A stretch of DNA of 64,000 nt from Psettodes erumei (GCA_016785225.1 JAFBJZ010000912.1:992001-1056000), one strand, 5' to 3'. Shown: positions 13,701 through 26,428, numbered from the stretch's first letter. Notes: a model not told the origin generated them from the sequence alone. Program-made: numbers and translations.

Positions 13701-16700
13701 AAAATAATGGCTGCTTTTGCTGCAACCCCGCAAAATCACGTATATATAATGGAGGTCATGCAGGTGAAATGTCACTAAAAATTAAATTTAAGGCATAAGG
13801 CCTGAATATGTGTGGGTGTGGGTTTTTTTTTCCTGCAGTCGCCTCCATCTCAAGATTGGGAGGTGGGCTGACAGGAAGCACACACATACCACAGCAGCAA
13901 GTCAGCCCTGAACAATCTTTATTTTTGTCCGAGAGGTGGGTTTCCGGAAATGACTATTGTCTTCTCTATTACAACACACCAGAGTAATCTGAGAAACACC
14001 CACTACCCACAGGAGAGCAAAGACTTATTCCTCAACATATTTCCCGCGTATTTTTCCCGACATCATCCATTCTTGATTCTCAAAACTTAGTGTTAAAACT
14101 AAGTGGTCCCAGAGGATATCGTGAGCGTCACTCGAGGAAGATTTTGCATACAAACAGTTAATGTAATTTATAGGGAAGAACAAAAACAAAAAAACAAGTA
14201 ACATGACATGATTTCTCACTGGCTCAGATGTGGTTGCAAACAGCGGCAGTGGGCTCTCTCTCTGGCTCGCCTGTGACAGCCTGTCAAACAGAGGAAGAAA
14301 GGTAGGGACTGAGGACTCCTTGGATTAAATCATCCGCTGATTGGGGAAAAAAGACACCTACTGTAACAGTAATAATGCACAGGGCTGTTAAAAGGCAGAT
14401 TTTTGGAGAAATGACAGAGCTACATGACAGTCACGTATATCTGGAACAGTGGTGAAGGTTATTCGACACCACAGCGACCCAAACACAACTGTCAAATATG
14501 GACATTTGTTTGAATGTTTGCACACTTCAATTCCCATTAAAAACACATCTTTCAAACACAATGCCATACAAATGCACAGAAAAGACATGGCCATAAGCAG
14601 CCGCCTCCCTCGTGAGGCAGGGCCATTACTACTGACCACAGATTTAGCATCTCGACAGCTCTTTGCCATTGGAGCTATTAGTATGCACTGAACAGACAGG
14701 AAAATTATAGCCCATGCCATTGCACTTCCCCAGCATCGCAGTGATGCTATTTCTGGCCACTATGGAGACGAGTAACTGTCACAAGATCAAATAGTCCAAC
14801 TGCCTGATAATCATAGCCATGGACAACTATTTTAAGCATGTCAAGCTGTGTAAATCACAGCGTGTTTTATACTTATGACAAGCATCGCGGTATGCTGCGT
14901 TCGCCGTGAATCAGTCTCTATGTGGAGACTGCAGGTTGTCTTGCAGACTAGAACATAATCCGTTCAAATGAGCTCACACTTCAAACCACAGACCATGCGC
15001 CATGGCCTGCTGTGTCAGACTCTGAACCAGGCCGCCTGCTTTCTTGTGGAGCTCTCTCCCACACGATGTCAGCTCAAACCGCAGCCGGTGGCCTCTGAAG
15101 CTGCCTACAAGCCTGCAACTTTTCACTTGCCATATACTCCCTAAATTTGTCAGTCAAGATGGCGTGCCAACACAATGCAAGGGTAGGTGCCCCCGCTTAA
15201 CATTTAACTGCGTGGTTCTACCAGAGGACAGATGACTGGAAAGAATTACCAAAGGGCAAACTAATAAAATTAAGAAGAAGAAAATAAAGAGGAAGAAGAA
15301 GGGAGCAGGAGGCATAGGATGAAAATAGGTAAGGCCAAAGCTGGGGGGGGTTAAAAACAAGACGCAAATGTTAGCTGGAGACTTGGCACCTTTTTACTCA
15401 TGCTTTCCCACCACTTTGGCCAAATGCAAAGTCAACAAGTCATTCATTTCCATTTTCCATTGCAGCTTCAAAACTATATACCTGGAGGGTAGAATTAATA
15501 AGGCCAGGAACTGACATTTCCCTTCTACATTTTCAATCTTGCATGTGTGATAAAAAAGAACAGAGGGCATTATGCTCCACTGCTTTTGTTTTTGGAGCCA
15601 ATATTGGGCAGACTTCTGAGAACAACATCTAATCTAGATGTTGTGTCATTCATTAGAGGCTTCGGGGCGGATTTGATCTAAAAAACTGAATTACGGTTCA
15701 GCATGACACTTTTGACACACCATGCTGATATTCCCTGTTTAAAAAGTCACTGTTGTTGATGAATTAACAAACTAGCTTAGATATCTGATGCTGGGGATCA
15801 AGTCAGAAGAAGTATCAAAGCAAAACGTGTCTAAGTCAAACATCTGAGGCTGCCACTTAAGATAATGACAAGAAAGAGAAGAAGAAACCTGCCCTCAGGC
15901 TGCATACTGTAAATGTTCACTCATTCACACTGAAATGTGTGATGTGTTGAGAATGACCCTGACAGTTTATCTGCTGAGCTGCGAGTCCTGTCAGAGATTT
16001 CCCCATCTGCAAATTACACATGAGATCTGCCTTAGACACCTGGATGTCAACGCGTAACTTCAAGCTGCACCTTTGCTAATTATTGTGAAATATTTCAAGA
16101 TTTGACAAAACAGTTTGGCATGGAGGCGCTTGTGATTTCATAATATTAACAGCACTCTGAAAGTTGGATCCCACAGCTCTCGGTGTAAGTGGGTACAGTA
16201 GGCAGGTCTGGTGGATATCCCCCTGAGGTTTCAGCTGCTTGTTATAAAGGCATGAGAAGCTCCTTCAGTATATTCTTAGTAGTGCCTCTCCCTTCTTGCC
16301 TCTCTGCTCTCCCTCCTCCAGATCCCAGGGGCCCGTCTCTTTTTTAGGCTCGGCCCATCAATCTTTTATTTTTCAATTTCTCTGTGACACTGGAATCTCT
16401 GCAAGATTTCACAATACTTTGGCTACATAAAGAATTGAAGAAGAGTATGAAATCGAATAGCAGTATTCTGTGACATTTTTCTATCCAACTAAGAAAGGAA
16501 CTAAATAAATGAAATAGAATGGGATGGTTTAAGTGTTACCAAGGAGGTTTATTACCTATGTAGATCACATAGATATAAACATTTGTTCATTTTATTCAGT
16601 TATTCGGTCTCTGGGAGCTGAAATGATTGCATGTACACTGTAGAGATGTCGAGCTCCAACATGTATTTCTCTACCCTGATAATGTCTTGATTGTTTCAGT

Positions 16701-17227
16701 CAAATTTCTCTTAGATTAAGTTTTTAAGGCATTAGGTTTGAATCCTAAATATGTTACATATTCTGCACATGAATCAGTCCAAAGAGCAAAAATGTGATAG
16801 CAATGGGAAACAGTAACCATAGAAATATAGTGCTATCTCCTTTTAACCACTGTTCCCTCCATTTAGCTGAATAAAAGTGCATAAATCTGGTCTAGGCCTT
16901 TAAATGCATAATGTTGTATTGTGGTCACTATTAATTCACTGGAGGAGACTTTTACCTGCCTGCCGACCTGCCTGATCCCCCTGCTTAACTATTGTTCTGT
17001 AACCACTGTGTTTATTTTTTCTCCTGTCCACCAAACTATCTCCATGTCTGCCTATCTGAATCCCTGCCTGCACATCTGAGGTTACTAAGAGTGAAATTTT
17101 ACCCTGAGAAAGTGCTGCAGTGCAGACAGCCTGAGCCAGACAGCCCTCTAGCCTCAGGAGCAGTCCAAACAGAAAGACTGGATCAGGGGAGATAAAACTC
17201 TATTTATACTCTCCCAGGCAGGCATCC
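10718..17227. other. Non-coding, nothing recognised except a short inverted repeat
   Basis: Only short frames are present. A GAA-rich purine patch lies at about 15270-15312. Overlapping frames on both strands at 14388-14720 are unrecognisable and could equally reflect a conserved non-coding element. Confidence 0.5.
15622..15644. repeat. Short inverted repeat, 10-bp arms
   Basis: ACAACATCTA (15622-15631), spacer ATC, then TAGATGTTGT (15635-15644). Non-coding surroundings. Confidence 0.85.
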
Positions 17228-17313
17228 TGATCACACTGTCAAATATGATCAGCTACTGTATAGGGTGTCTGTCATGGATTGCTGTACTATTTGAAATAGT
17301 TACAGTGTGATCA
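17228..17313. repeat. 86-bp segment with 12-bp inverted ends
   Basis: TGATCACACTGT (17228-17239) and ACAGTGTGATCA (17302-17313) are perfect inverted repeats. The interior holds a smaller palindrome, ACTATTTGAAATAGT (17286-17300). This may be a tiny MITE; no target-site duplication is clear. Confidence 0.6.
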
Positions 17314-18186
17314 CACAGTGACATTTATTGAATTTTCAAATAATATCTATCACAGGGTGTGTGTTGCAGCAAAGATGGAGTGCTTTAAAGGAAGCACAGA
17401 ACATTGATTTACATGCAAGCAGTTAGAGCGTTTTTTTTAAGTAGCCAGGCATTCAATTTTAATGATGCACAGTTAAAGCCAAGCAGGGGGGGGCTGGACA
17501 CACACCACACAGCTTTGGATAAACACCAACACAAATGTGGTGGTGATCAATCACTGAGAGGATCTGGCAGCTTTAAGCACTCACACGAGTGGCATACAAC
17601 CTACATCAATAAGTGAGAACTTTCTTTCCATAAATAATTGATCATGAGGCTGAGAATGCAACTAGAGAAATGCAAAATACTAACTTTAGAAACTGCAGTT
17701 GCATCTCAGAACATATGGCCTTTTTTGACCACATGCTGCTGTGGCTTCACCAAGCTTGTCTAATACAGCCATGTGCATGTGAAGCAAAGGAAAAGAGAAG
17801 AAAAAAAACACGATGGGGTCACAGTAGGTCAGATGGCTCAACAGGAAATACCTAATTGATGCCCGAAGCCACTTATGACCTCTGTAAGGAACAACAGACC
17901 TATCAGCCTCAAGGCAGGCTGACATTAACGTAGCCTGGTTAGTCCATCTGAACTTCTCACTGTAAAAACCTTGTCTTACTTGTGCATCACTACGCATTTC
18001 ATTGGCCTTCTGTGACACTGCAGTTTTTGGGGTTTTTCATAAAGGCCTTCAGACTTCTGTTCAACAAGGTAGTTCAGCACACACAAATGCACATACACAC
18101 ATAATTTCACACAGCTGTTATGGATCACACACTCCTCCTTTATGCTTTGGATTTGATCGCTCTACCTGAGGTGTTTTTTGGTCTCG

Positions 18187-18343
18187 GGTGCCTGGTAGTT
18201 CAGCTGGTTAAGTTTGCACCATGTGTGTCCTTATGGCAGCAGCCTGGGTTCAAATCTGGCCTACTCCCGTTGTTTCATCCCCTGCTTTTCCTCTCTACCT
18301 CCAATATCACTGTCAAAAAATAAAGGCAGCAATGCCCAAATAA
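18187..18343 (+). mobile_element. Decayed tRNA-derived SINE
   Basis: The left part is tRNA-like, with a pol III A box (TAGTTCAGCTGG, 18196-18207) and a B box (GGTTCAAATC, 18247-18256) separated by normal tRNA-like spacing. A pyrimidine-rich body follows (18257-18310), then a tail with AATAAAGGC (18319-18327). The order resembles a SINE I remember as abundant in percomorph fish: a tRNA head, a CTGC/CATCC-containing body and an ATAAAGGCAAAAAGCCC-like tail. No clear target-site duplication was found and the copy is diverged, so it is probably an old insertion. It is not a functional tRNA gene: the anticodon arm and acceptor stem do not pair. Confidence 0.72.
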
Positions 18344-21300
18344 CTTGATTGAGCTGTACTGGACTCATTCTTCATACAATCTCGACAAATTGTACAAGTT
18401 CAAAATCTTCAGACTTTTGGATATGGCTGAGTAGTCTCTCCACTAAGCATAAAACTAATGGGCCTTGTATTCCTTTTTGATGCAAGGTAAGCGCATACAT
18501 GCATAAGTAAGGTAATAGGCCAGGCGAAAAAAACAACCATTCATTTTTCTACCAAAGTTCTGCCTCCATAACTTTGGTTAAGTATCTCTTAGACTCATTA
18601 GGACTTCAGAACTTTGGGGTGTAAAATGTAAAGAGTTGCCTTTCCAAGGAGACCAAGGTTTCATCTGAAATCAAAAGAGCTGAAGAATAGCAACCTTTGC
18701 ATTTAATAAAAAGAAAATTAAATTTAAGAGAATTTCTGTATGCATTATTATACAATTGTTTTGAATAAATCTTGATTTCCCCTCTTATGCAACTTTTGAT
18801 CTGATCCAGTTAGTGTCATTTTTAGCTTTTGCTGCACTAATGTGAAGTGGGAACACAATTTGATGACTCAGCATCTTGACTCGACAACATGGGAGATTTC
18901 TTTCAGATCTGAGGCCATCACAACTCACTGATTAAAGATTTGGGTTTATGATGATTATTCACAGACAAACAAAGTACAATGTGAATGACTTCAATACTAA
19001 ATAGAGTAATCTTTTCCTTATTGCTCTTGTTTAGCATCATAATCACTTGTATAAAACTTAATATCTCCAAAATTATATAGTAGCATGCTGTTATAATTAG
19101 CTACAATTGCAGATGACACAAAAGGTGAATCATTTTGTGGAACTTTGCTAAAAGTTTTTACACAATGAAATCACATAGTTTATAGAGATTTCTATCCAAT
19201 TAGGCCAAGATGTTTGAAGGTATATTTGCAGCCTTAAATAAAATTAACAAATATGAAGCAAAAATGAGCCCTAATGAGAAAATCATGTTGGATAAAATAA
19301 TATGGCAAATTAAAAACACACACACACATCCAAACTTCTGGAAAACAGCTAATAACAAGCAGCTGCTGGCTGTTTGTGACAAAAATTGTCAGGGCGAGTC
19401 AGGCTCATAAACAGTATACATAAGAGCCCACATCAGCAACCAATGACTTATCACAGAGAAACAGCATAATACATGTGGTTGTAGTATGGCCGATATGAAA
19501 AAAGTGGTCTGTCTTTTCTTGAGAAAAATGTGAGAAAGTTAAAGACAATTAAATTTCTGGCCCAATCAAATTGTCTGGAAGTGATAATCCCTCAGTGGTC
19601 AGTGCAGTATGGTAGATGCACACAGACCTACAAAGCACTGACGTATCAACAAGCTGAGAATACAAAGCAACCAAAGGGAATTATTCATATTAAATAGTGA
19701 GCCAAGGCAGTAAATGGGAAAATGCATGTTCACTGCGATCAGAACCTCTATTGATTTAGCAGGACATTAACACTTACCCTGAGTCAAGAGCAGTCAAGTC
19801 TTAAGTCATGTCCTTCTTAAAGAATTATTGCAGTGCAATGATTACCCAGGAGGGACAAGGCACTTGTTGAAAGGTCTCACTAACGAGTCTGCATGTCAGT
19901 GTTATGCCTCAACCACAGTCTTCATTCAGGGCTGGGACGACAGCAGCAGCCTAACTCTAACGCACACCCAGTCACCAGATGAAATCTCAGCCAACAGTGG
20001 AAACTGTGTTTGACAGGGGATATATTGTGCAAAACATGGACATGATTCGGCTGATCATCACAGCACTGAATCTTTCATGATACCATTTATGTGCCTTGAT
20101 TGTTTATGGGAGCTGCCACATCTTGATTGTGAAAGAGACGTTAGTGAAAACATCTGTATACATCACTTCTAAGACCAGCACTCCTACTGTGAATTCATCA
20201 TGAGAAACATTTCTCCTGTGAAATTACACACTTAGCTTCCCCAAAGCTGGACTTGCCTTAGAGCACAAAGAGTGAACATTTGTTTGTATGAACTTCTTTC
20301 TTGGCGAGGATCAGTGTTTACTTACTCTGCACATAATTACCATGGAAATTGTTGAGACATGGAAAGAAATATTAAGAGGAGACTCGTTTGACAAGTGAAC
20401 TATAATAGAAGCAAACATACTGCGCACTCCTGTAAGTGTTATCTCTCCTGAACTTCATGGCTATAATGGAAATGAAATACCTCTGAAATACAATTAGAAG
20501 GGCTTGCTTGCCACATGCCACTTTAATGCTTATGAGTAGTCCCCAAAAAGTCAAACACAGAGAAAGCAGCATTCAGCTTGGATTCCTCAGAGTGCTACAC
20601 CAGGCTGTTTACAATCACATTTTTTTCTGGGAGGAAATCCAAGTAACACAAAACAAGAAAAATGTTCAAAGTTACAACATAAAGAATCCCCCTTTACTAC
20701 ACTGAGACACTGACGAGAGGCAGACAGTGACAGACATCATCCTTCATGGGCTGTATTATTCACATCTTGGACCAGCAGTACTCTCACAGCTCAGAGTTTC
20801 AGTCAGTGTGGTCATTCAGTAACAAGGGACATCACTCCTGACCACAGTGTTTAAAAGAAGCACAAAATTCATGGAAACACATTGGTGAAAACGATTCAGT
20901 CCAAAACTTTCACACAGTTCAGGCAGAAACCAGTGCTATCCTGCATGGCCTTGCTGTGGTTACCATTTGTGTTCTCACTGAAAAGGAAAACACAGATGAA
21001 AGGGATCTCACCGATACATCATCAAGTGTTTGCTGGGGTCTGATTTGTAGCCACAATCATCAACCTGAAAACTGCATTCTGAGTTAGCTCAGTATAAGCC
21101 AGCCTATTCAGCATGCAAGCTCAGAGTCCATCTGATTTGCATCTTAAATGGGATCTCTCAAAATATGTGAATGCATGTGTCAAACAAGCTCAGAGCAGAG
21201 GCAGAAAGGTCCCCTGTTACCACCCTCCAGTGGTGTTTGGAGAGAAAGCAAAGTAAGAAGGAGGGAAGAGGTTCATGGGTCAAGCACACTGCATCATGCC

Positions 21301-22616
21301 AACAAATGCCAACCGGTTTGTGAGCCAGGCCTGGAAGAACAAGAACCTCCTGAGCGCATTACACACCTGTCAGCAAAGTCATATGCTAAAGGCATGAGTA
21401 ACTTTATTATATAAAAGAGGTTTTCAAGAAATAATGCTGTGTAATGGCTGTGTCCACAACCCAGAGATAGTGGATTTAACAAAAATCCTTAAAAATTTAA
21501 CAACCTGTCAAATTTACATGCATAAATAACATACAACACAACAATAACAAATTTTTAGGAAACTTCTTAAGTTTACAGTTTACAGTTGCATATTTGTTCA
21601 TGGGTGTTTGTATACAAGTTATTCAAATGAATATATATGGCTAAAAAAAAGTACATTGTAATTTCATTAATTACAAAATGAAACTTTGCCCGTGTCTGTA
21701 ACTAATGCTTGATCAGAGACTGCTTCTTGAACTAAATAAACACAACTTGTTCTATTAGTCAGCTGTTAGCATGGTTCTTGCTCACCTCATTCAAGACGGA
21801 GTCATTAGCAACAATGAAATTTCACAGCAAAACCTTAAGACAACTTAAGGTTCAGCAGCAACTTTATATTATTATAACCATAGCGTTCAAATGAAATTGT
21901 CAATAATAGGGCTTTGACACCCCCAGTGTAATATATGTTGAGATTATTCCAAATTATTATTTTTGTTTTTATACCATGAGAGATTGAGAGATACCAGAGC
22001 CAAGTCATTAATCTTAACCATTCTGGATAACTGAGCATGTTTTAAATTTCCTTGGCATAAAAGCAAATGGCTTAAGCAGATTTTAAAGGGTTGACAATAT
22101 TGGGTCCACACAACAACACACTGAGAGTTCATTTGTCTCAAGGATTAAATGCATAATTTGCTGTATAACTGGTATTTGTACGTGCTACCCTGCATGCTTG
22201 GCTGAAGAATCTCATTTTATAACAACAATGCAGAGAAAGTGCCAGTTATTCATTGTTTTGGTTCATTGCCCTCAGTCAACAATCATCACTACTCAAAACA
22301 GCATTCACATTAAGAGATTTGCAGCATTCCTACATATCCACTTGTTAAATTTGAACTCAGAAATCTGCCTGTCGACAACCAAAAAGGCTATAATGTATAC
22401 AAACAACATATGACCTCAACACTTGGAAGCCAAGACCTTGAAAATCCCAAATCTGCCTGTATGGACCATTGTGTGTTTAATGAATCCTGGCAAAAATACT
22501 AAGTCTTCTTCTATAAATATAAAGATGAAATTCTTCAAGCAGCATTTGTGTAAATACAAATAACACAGCAGGAAATTGGGAAACCACTGCAACTTTCCTG
22601 AAAACGGACATAGATA
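18344..22616. other. Non-coding flank left of the transposon
   Basis: AT-rich, with only short frames and no repeat family that I recognise. It ends at the TA target site. Confidence 0.55.
21220..21233 (-). promoter_or_regulatory. Weak CTCF-like motif
   Basis: The minus strand reads CCACTGGAGGGTGG, 12 of 14 positions of the CTCF core. No further context supports it. Confidence 0.22.
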
Positions 22617-22618
22617 TA

Positions 22619-22647
22619 CACTCACCGGCCACTTTATTAGGTACACC
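22619..22647 (+). repeat. Left terminal inverted repeat of the DD36E transposon
   Basis: These 29 bases begin CACTCACCGGCC and end GGTACACC. They are the exact reverse complement of 23811-23839. They lie just past the 3' end of the transposase gene. The complement of 22633-22638 reads AATAAA on the minus strand, about 13 bp after the stop codon, so the repeat may double as the transposase poly(A) signal. Confidence 0.95.
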
Positions 22648-22650
22648 ATG

Positions 22651-23691
22651 CTAGTAACGGGTTGGACCCCCTTTTGCCTTCAGAACTGCCTCAATTCTTC
22701 GTGGCATAGATTCAACAAGGTGCTGGAAGCATTCCTCAGAGAGTTTGGTCCATATTGACATGATGGCATCACACAGTTGGCGCAGATTTGTCGGCTGCAC
22801 ATCCATAATGCGAATCTCCTGCTCCACCACATCCCAAAGATGCTCTATTGGATTGAGATCTGGTGACTGTGGAGGCCATTTGAGTACAGTGAACTCATTG
22901 TCATGTTCAAGAAACCAGTCTGAGATGATTCCAGCTTTATGACATGGTGCATTATCCTGCTGAAAGTAGCCATCAGAAGTTGGGTACATTGTGGTCATAA
23001 AGGGATGGACATGGTCAGCAACAATACTCAGGTAGGCTGTAGCGTTGCAACGATGCTCAATTGGTACCAAGGGGCCCAAAGAGTGCCAAGAAAATATTCC
23101 CCACACCATTACACCACCACCACCAGCCTGAACTGTTGATACAAGGCAGGATGGATCCATGCTTTCATGTTGTTGACGCCAAATTCTGACCCTACCATCC
23201 GAATGTCGCAGCAGAAATCGAGACTCATCAGACCAGGCAACGTTTTTCCAATCTTCTATTGTCCAAATTCGATGAGCTTGTGCAAATTGTAGCCTCAGTT
23301 TCCTGTTCTTAGCTGAAAGGAGTGGCACCCGGCGTGGTCTTCTGCTGCTGTAGCCCATCTGCCTCAAAGTTCGACGTACTGTGCGTTCAGAGATGCTCTT
23401 CTGCCTACCTTGGTTGTAATGGGTGGTTATTTGAGTCACTGTTGCCTTTCTATCAGCTCGAACCAGTCTGGCCATTCTCCTCTGACCTCTGGCATCAACA
23501 AGGCATTTCCGCCCACAGAACTGCCGCTCACTCGATATTTTTTCTTTTTCGGACCATTCTCTGTAAACCCTAGAGATGGTTGTGCGTGAAAATCCCAGTA
23601 GATCAGCAGTTTCTGAAATACTCAGACCAGCCCTTCTGGCACTAACAACCATGCCACGTTCAAAGTCACTCAAATCACCTTTCTTCCCCAT
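22651..23691 (-). CDS. Tc1/mariner-like transposase (DD36E), intact, 346 aa
   Basis: This is a cut-and-paste transposase that would bind the terminal repeats of its own element and move it into TA sites in the nucleus. The start is the ATG whose complement is CAT at 23689-23691, followed by MGKKGDLSDFERG, typical of Tc1-like N-termini. Residues 7-49 form the first helix-turn-helix and 66-110 the second, together the paired-like DNA-binding region. Between them GRKC (60-63) sits where many relatives have the GRPR AT-hook. RRPRR (117-121) looks like a nuclear localisation signal. The catalytic DDE domain shows D155 in WSDESRF, a glycine-rich AGGGGVMVWG box (189-198), D246 in QQDNAPCH and E283 in SPDLNPIEHLW. 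D246 and E283 are 36 residues apart, unlike DD34E Tc1 or Sleeping Beauty proteins. The length matches full-length family members, with no stop or frameshift. TAG lies 3 bp inside the left terminal repeat, and the repeat supplies AATAAA just downstream. Confidence 0.96.
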   Translation of the reverse strand: MGKKGDLSDFERGMVVSARRAGLSISETADLLGFSRTTISRVYREWSEKEKISSERQFCGRKCLVDARGQRRMARLVRADRKATVTQITTHYNQGRQKSISERTVRRTLRQMGYSSRRPRRVPLLSAKNRKLRLQFAQAHRIWTIEDWKNVAWSDESRFLLRHSDGRVRIWRQQHESMDPSCLVSTVQAGGGGVMVWGIFSWHSLGPLVPIEHRCNATAYLSIVADHVHPFMTTMYPTSDGYFQQDNAPCHKAGIISDWFLEHDNEFTVLKWPPQSPDLNPIEHLWDVVEQEIRIMDVQPTNLRQLCDAIMSIWTKLSEECFQHLVESMPRRIEAVLKAKGGPTRY

Positions 23692-23810
23692 ACTGATGCT
23701 CGGTTTGAACTGCAGGAGATTGTCTTGACCATGTCTACTTGCCTAAATGCACTGAGTTGCCGCCATGTGATTGGCTGATTAGAAATTAAGTGTTAACGAG
23801 TAGTTGGACA

Positions 23811-23839
23811 GGTGTACCTAATAAAGTGGCCGGTGAGTG
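23811..23839 (-). repeat. Right terminal inverted repeat of the DD36E transposon
   Basis: This is the exact reverse complement of the left repeat at 22619-22647. It lies about 120 bp upstream of the transposase start codon, so the 5' leader and any promoter fall within 23692-23841. AATAAA at 23820-23825 on the plus strand points out of the element. Confidence 0.95.
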
Positions 23840-23841
23840 TA

Positions 23842-26428
23842 TATAAACGGAAGTTAATCCTGGGGAGATTTATTCATTCCCTGAAGGATTTTAGAGAATG
23901 TCAAAACATGTCAACATTAACAACAAGAGGGAAATATCACATCTATCAAACCTCCACACCAAGCCCCATTTTTCATATTAAAAGGGCTGAGTTAAACTGT
24001 CACTTACTTTTTGGAGTGTCACAGTTGTCAAACAATGGCTCCTGTCTCTGAAGTCAGAGGCCACAGGATGTGCAAGCTCAGAAAAGTATTCACCAAAGGA
24101 TCTGTTTGTGGCCCTCCACTGGGTAAATGAATACATGTCACTCACATGTCAATTTTCATATTTTTTTTACTCTTTGTTGGTCTCAGATTATCTGCTTCAT
24201 ATCTGCAGTCACTTTGTCTCTCTTACCAAAAAACATATATGTACACAAAAACACATTAGAAAATGAGGAGGATTCAAGTTATGACTAATGCGAAACATCT
24301 AACACAGAAATCTTTGAGGGAATACTGAGTGACACTGTCAACACAAAGGGAAGAACAAAAACCCCCTCCTTATTCCAACAAGCAAGCATTGTTGTTCAAG
24401 GGTGTTAGTGTTTGTTGTGTTGTACTGCATTTGTAGCAGTTTGTTATATAGTGAAACCAGATACAAGCAGTGTATAGCTCATATAAAATAATCAGAATTT
24501 TATTTTGGTGCGTCTGCCAGCAGTGGTGCTAAAAGTTTGTCCATGTTATTTTAATAAGTTGGAGATATTTCTGGTCTCAAAAATTCCCAACATCTCCAGC
24601 TTAAAATAACAAGTCAAACATTAGCAATTGTTTTCATTATTACAGTTTAAACAAAAGAACATTAATGTAGCATTATCTTAGCAGAGTTTTATAGTATGCA
24701 AATATTAGTTAAGCTAATAATTAATTAGCACCAGACACTGTTAGAGACAATGTTACAGACAATGGTAATTTTGCAGAAGCGTATTGGAAAATTATAAATT
24801 TTGAGAGCAAAGGGAGCTTTTCCACTGATTATTAAATTGCAGATGACATTGTTCTGTCATATGAATAAAAAGAAAACCTGTTAAAATGACCCATTTGTGT
24901 AGAAAACTCTGCACCACAGTCACCAAGATTCATCATCTGGTAACCATGAATGTGTGCACTGAATTTCGTTGTTAAACAGTTAGAGCAAAAAAGAAAAAGC
25001 CTGTTTAAGATCAGATGTGAAGAGCCTGGATGATTGCATGATTGCATTAATCCACCAATTTGTCACAAGCAGTCAACCGGCAAAAATGTGCAGACGCATG
25101 TATGATTTCAACATGTGTTCAGCTTGCCATGTCATGACACGAATACAAATCAGACTGAAAATGAAATGCAAATGACCCATGAGATAGAAGTCTATATTTC
25201 ACTGATGGGATAGAGTGGACAGAGAAAATTCAGCTTTCAGTTCTATACAGCTCCAGATGCTCTGAAATAACTAAGTCCAATATATTTTATGTCCATCTGG
25301 GATCTTTAACATTTGGCAGCACAGAGAAATGTTTTCGTCAGTGTTTAGTATGTTGGCAGATTAATATACAGAAGTAATGACAAAATGTTTTTACCACAAA
25401 GTTGAATTTAGACCAGGTATTTACTGAAGAAATTCCCTCTAGTTTTTATGGATTATTTGATGGTTGTTGTGGATTTTGCATCCAAAATAAGCCTTACTTA
25501 GTAACCTACTGTAATTTCTGTCTACATGAAGCTTAACTGCATAATTGGACATTGTGATTTCTTCATTTTGATAAATCAGCAGTGTGTAATTAAAGGTCAT
25601 GTGTGTTTGGTGACTTCACAAGATTTTCCTTTTCAATGCACTCCTTGATTTGAAGTAACTTAGACTCTACTGTGCAGATTCTGCCAGTCCAACCCATCAT
25701 CTTCCCCAACATTCATCAAAAGTGGAGTGGACAGTATTGCCAAGCTACATAAATGTAATGACCTCCAAACATGCTTCGTAGTAAGTGGAGGTATCACTTA
25801 TTGCTGACATCATCCCTAAATTACAATTTACTACTGATGAAAGGAAGAGCCAGGTTTCAAAACGGTATGTCACCAGCGAAGTGGACAATAAGCATCGAAA
25901 GCAGAGGGGATCATGTTGAAAGACTTCAATTACCATGGTGAGGTCTCAATCCGAGAAGCGCCAGGCTCTGTTGTGGCTCACAAAGGTGCTTTTGATTAGA
26001 GCATTGGCATGAGACAGGAGGAGAGCTGGACCTGCCTTGCCAATGAGGCTCCCCTGTGTACAATTAATCACAGCAGGCTCAGAGCTGGTAACGAATTAAG
26101 CCTTTCAGGATCTTTTTTATTGTACCAAGAAGCATTTAGGAGACCATACATGGCAGAACAGGAAAGGCTGCACCCCGAGGTTGTGCTAGCAATGGTGGCA
26201 AAATAGGAAATGTGGATTGATTTTTTTTTTCCTTTCATTTTTTCTCCATGAATATTTACAGGTTGTTGAAACTCATAGTGCCTTTTCAAGCAAAATGTTG
26301 ATGCCTTAAATACCCACAAAAACAGGGTTTGCTTTCAATGTACTCAATATAAACATCAAGGTTTCCTTTCTGTTGCGTTAATAGGATCATTTATTAAGTA
26401 AAACATGGTTGGTAATAATGATTGGCAT
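23842..26428. other. Non-coding flank right of the transposon
   Basis: AT-rich and unremarkable, with no gene-like frame. Confidence 0.55.

Larger units (their letters stand above)
22617..23841 (-). mobile_element. Complete Tc1/mariner-like DNA transposon, DD36E type
   Basis: The element is about 1.22 kb. It is bounded by terminal inverted repeats that match perfectly over 29 bp (22619-22647 and 23811-23839); counting the flanking TATA the match reaches 33 bp. The outer edge is ambiguous because both ends read TATA next to CACTCACC: the element may start at C22619 with TA duplicated at 22617-22618 and 23840-23841, or include that TA and use 22615-22616 and 23842-23843. Either way the duplication is TA, as in the Tc1/mariner superfamily. 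A single transposase gene on the minus strand fills the inside (22651-23691). An intact frame plus identical repeats points to a young copy. From memory, this terminal repeat is very common in teleosts, and size and spacing fit the DD36E (Incomer) group; that family name is recalled, not searched. Confidence 0.95.

Noticed and set aside
18187..18260. A functional tRNA gene
   Set aside because: A and B boxes are present but the acceptor and anticodon stems do not pair; this is the head of a SINE.
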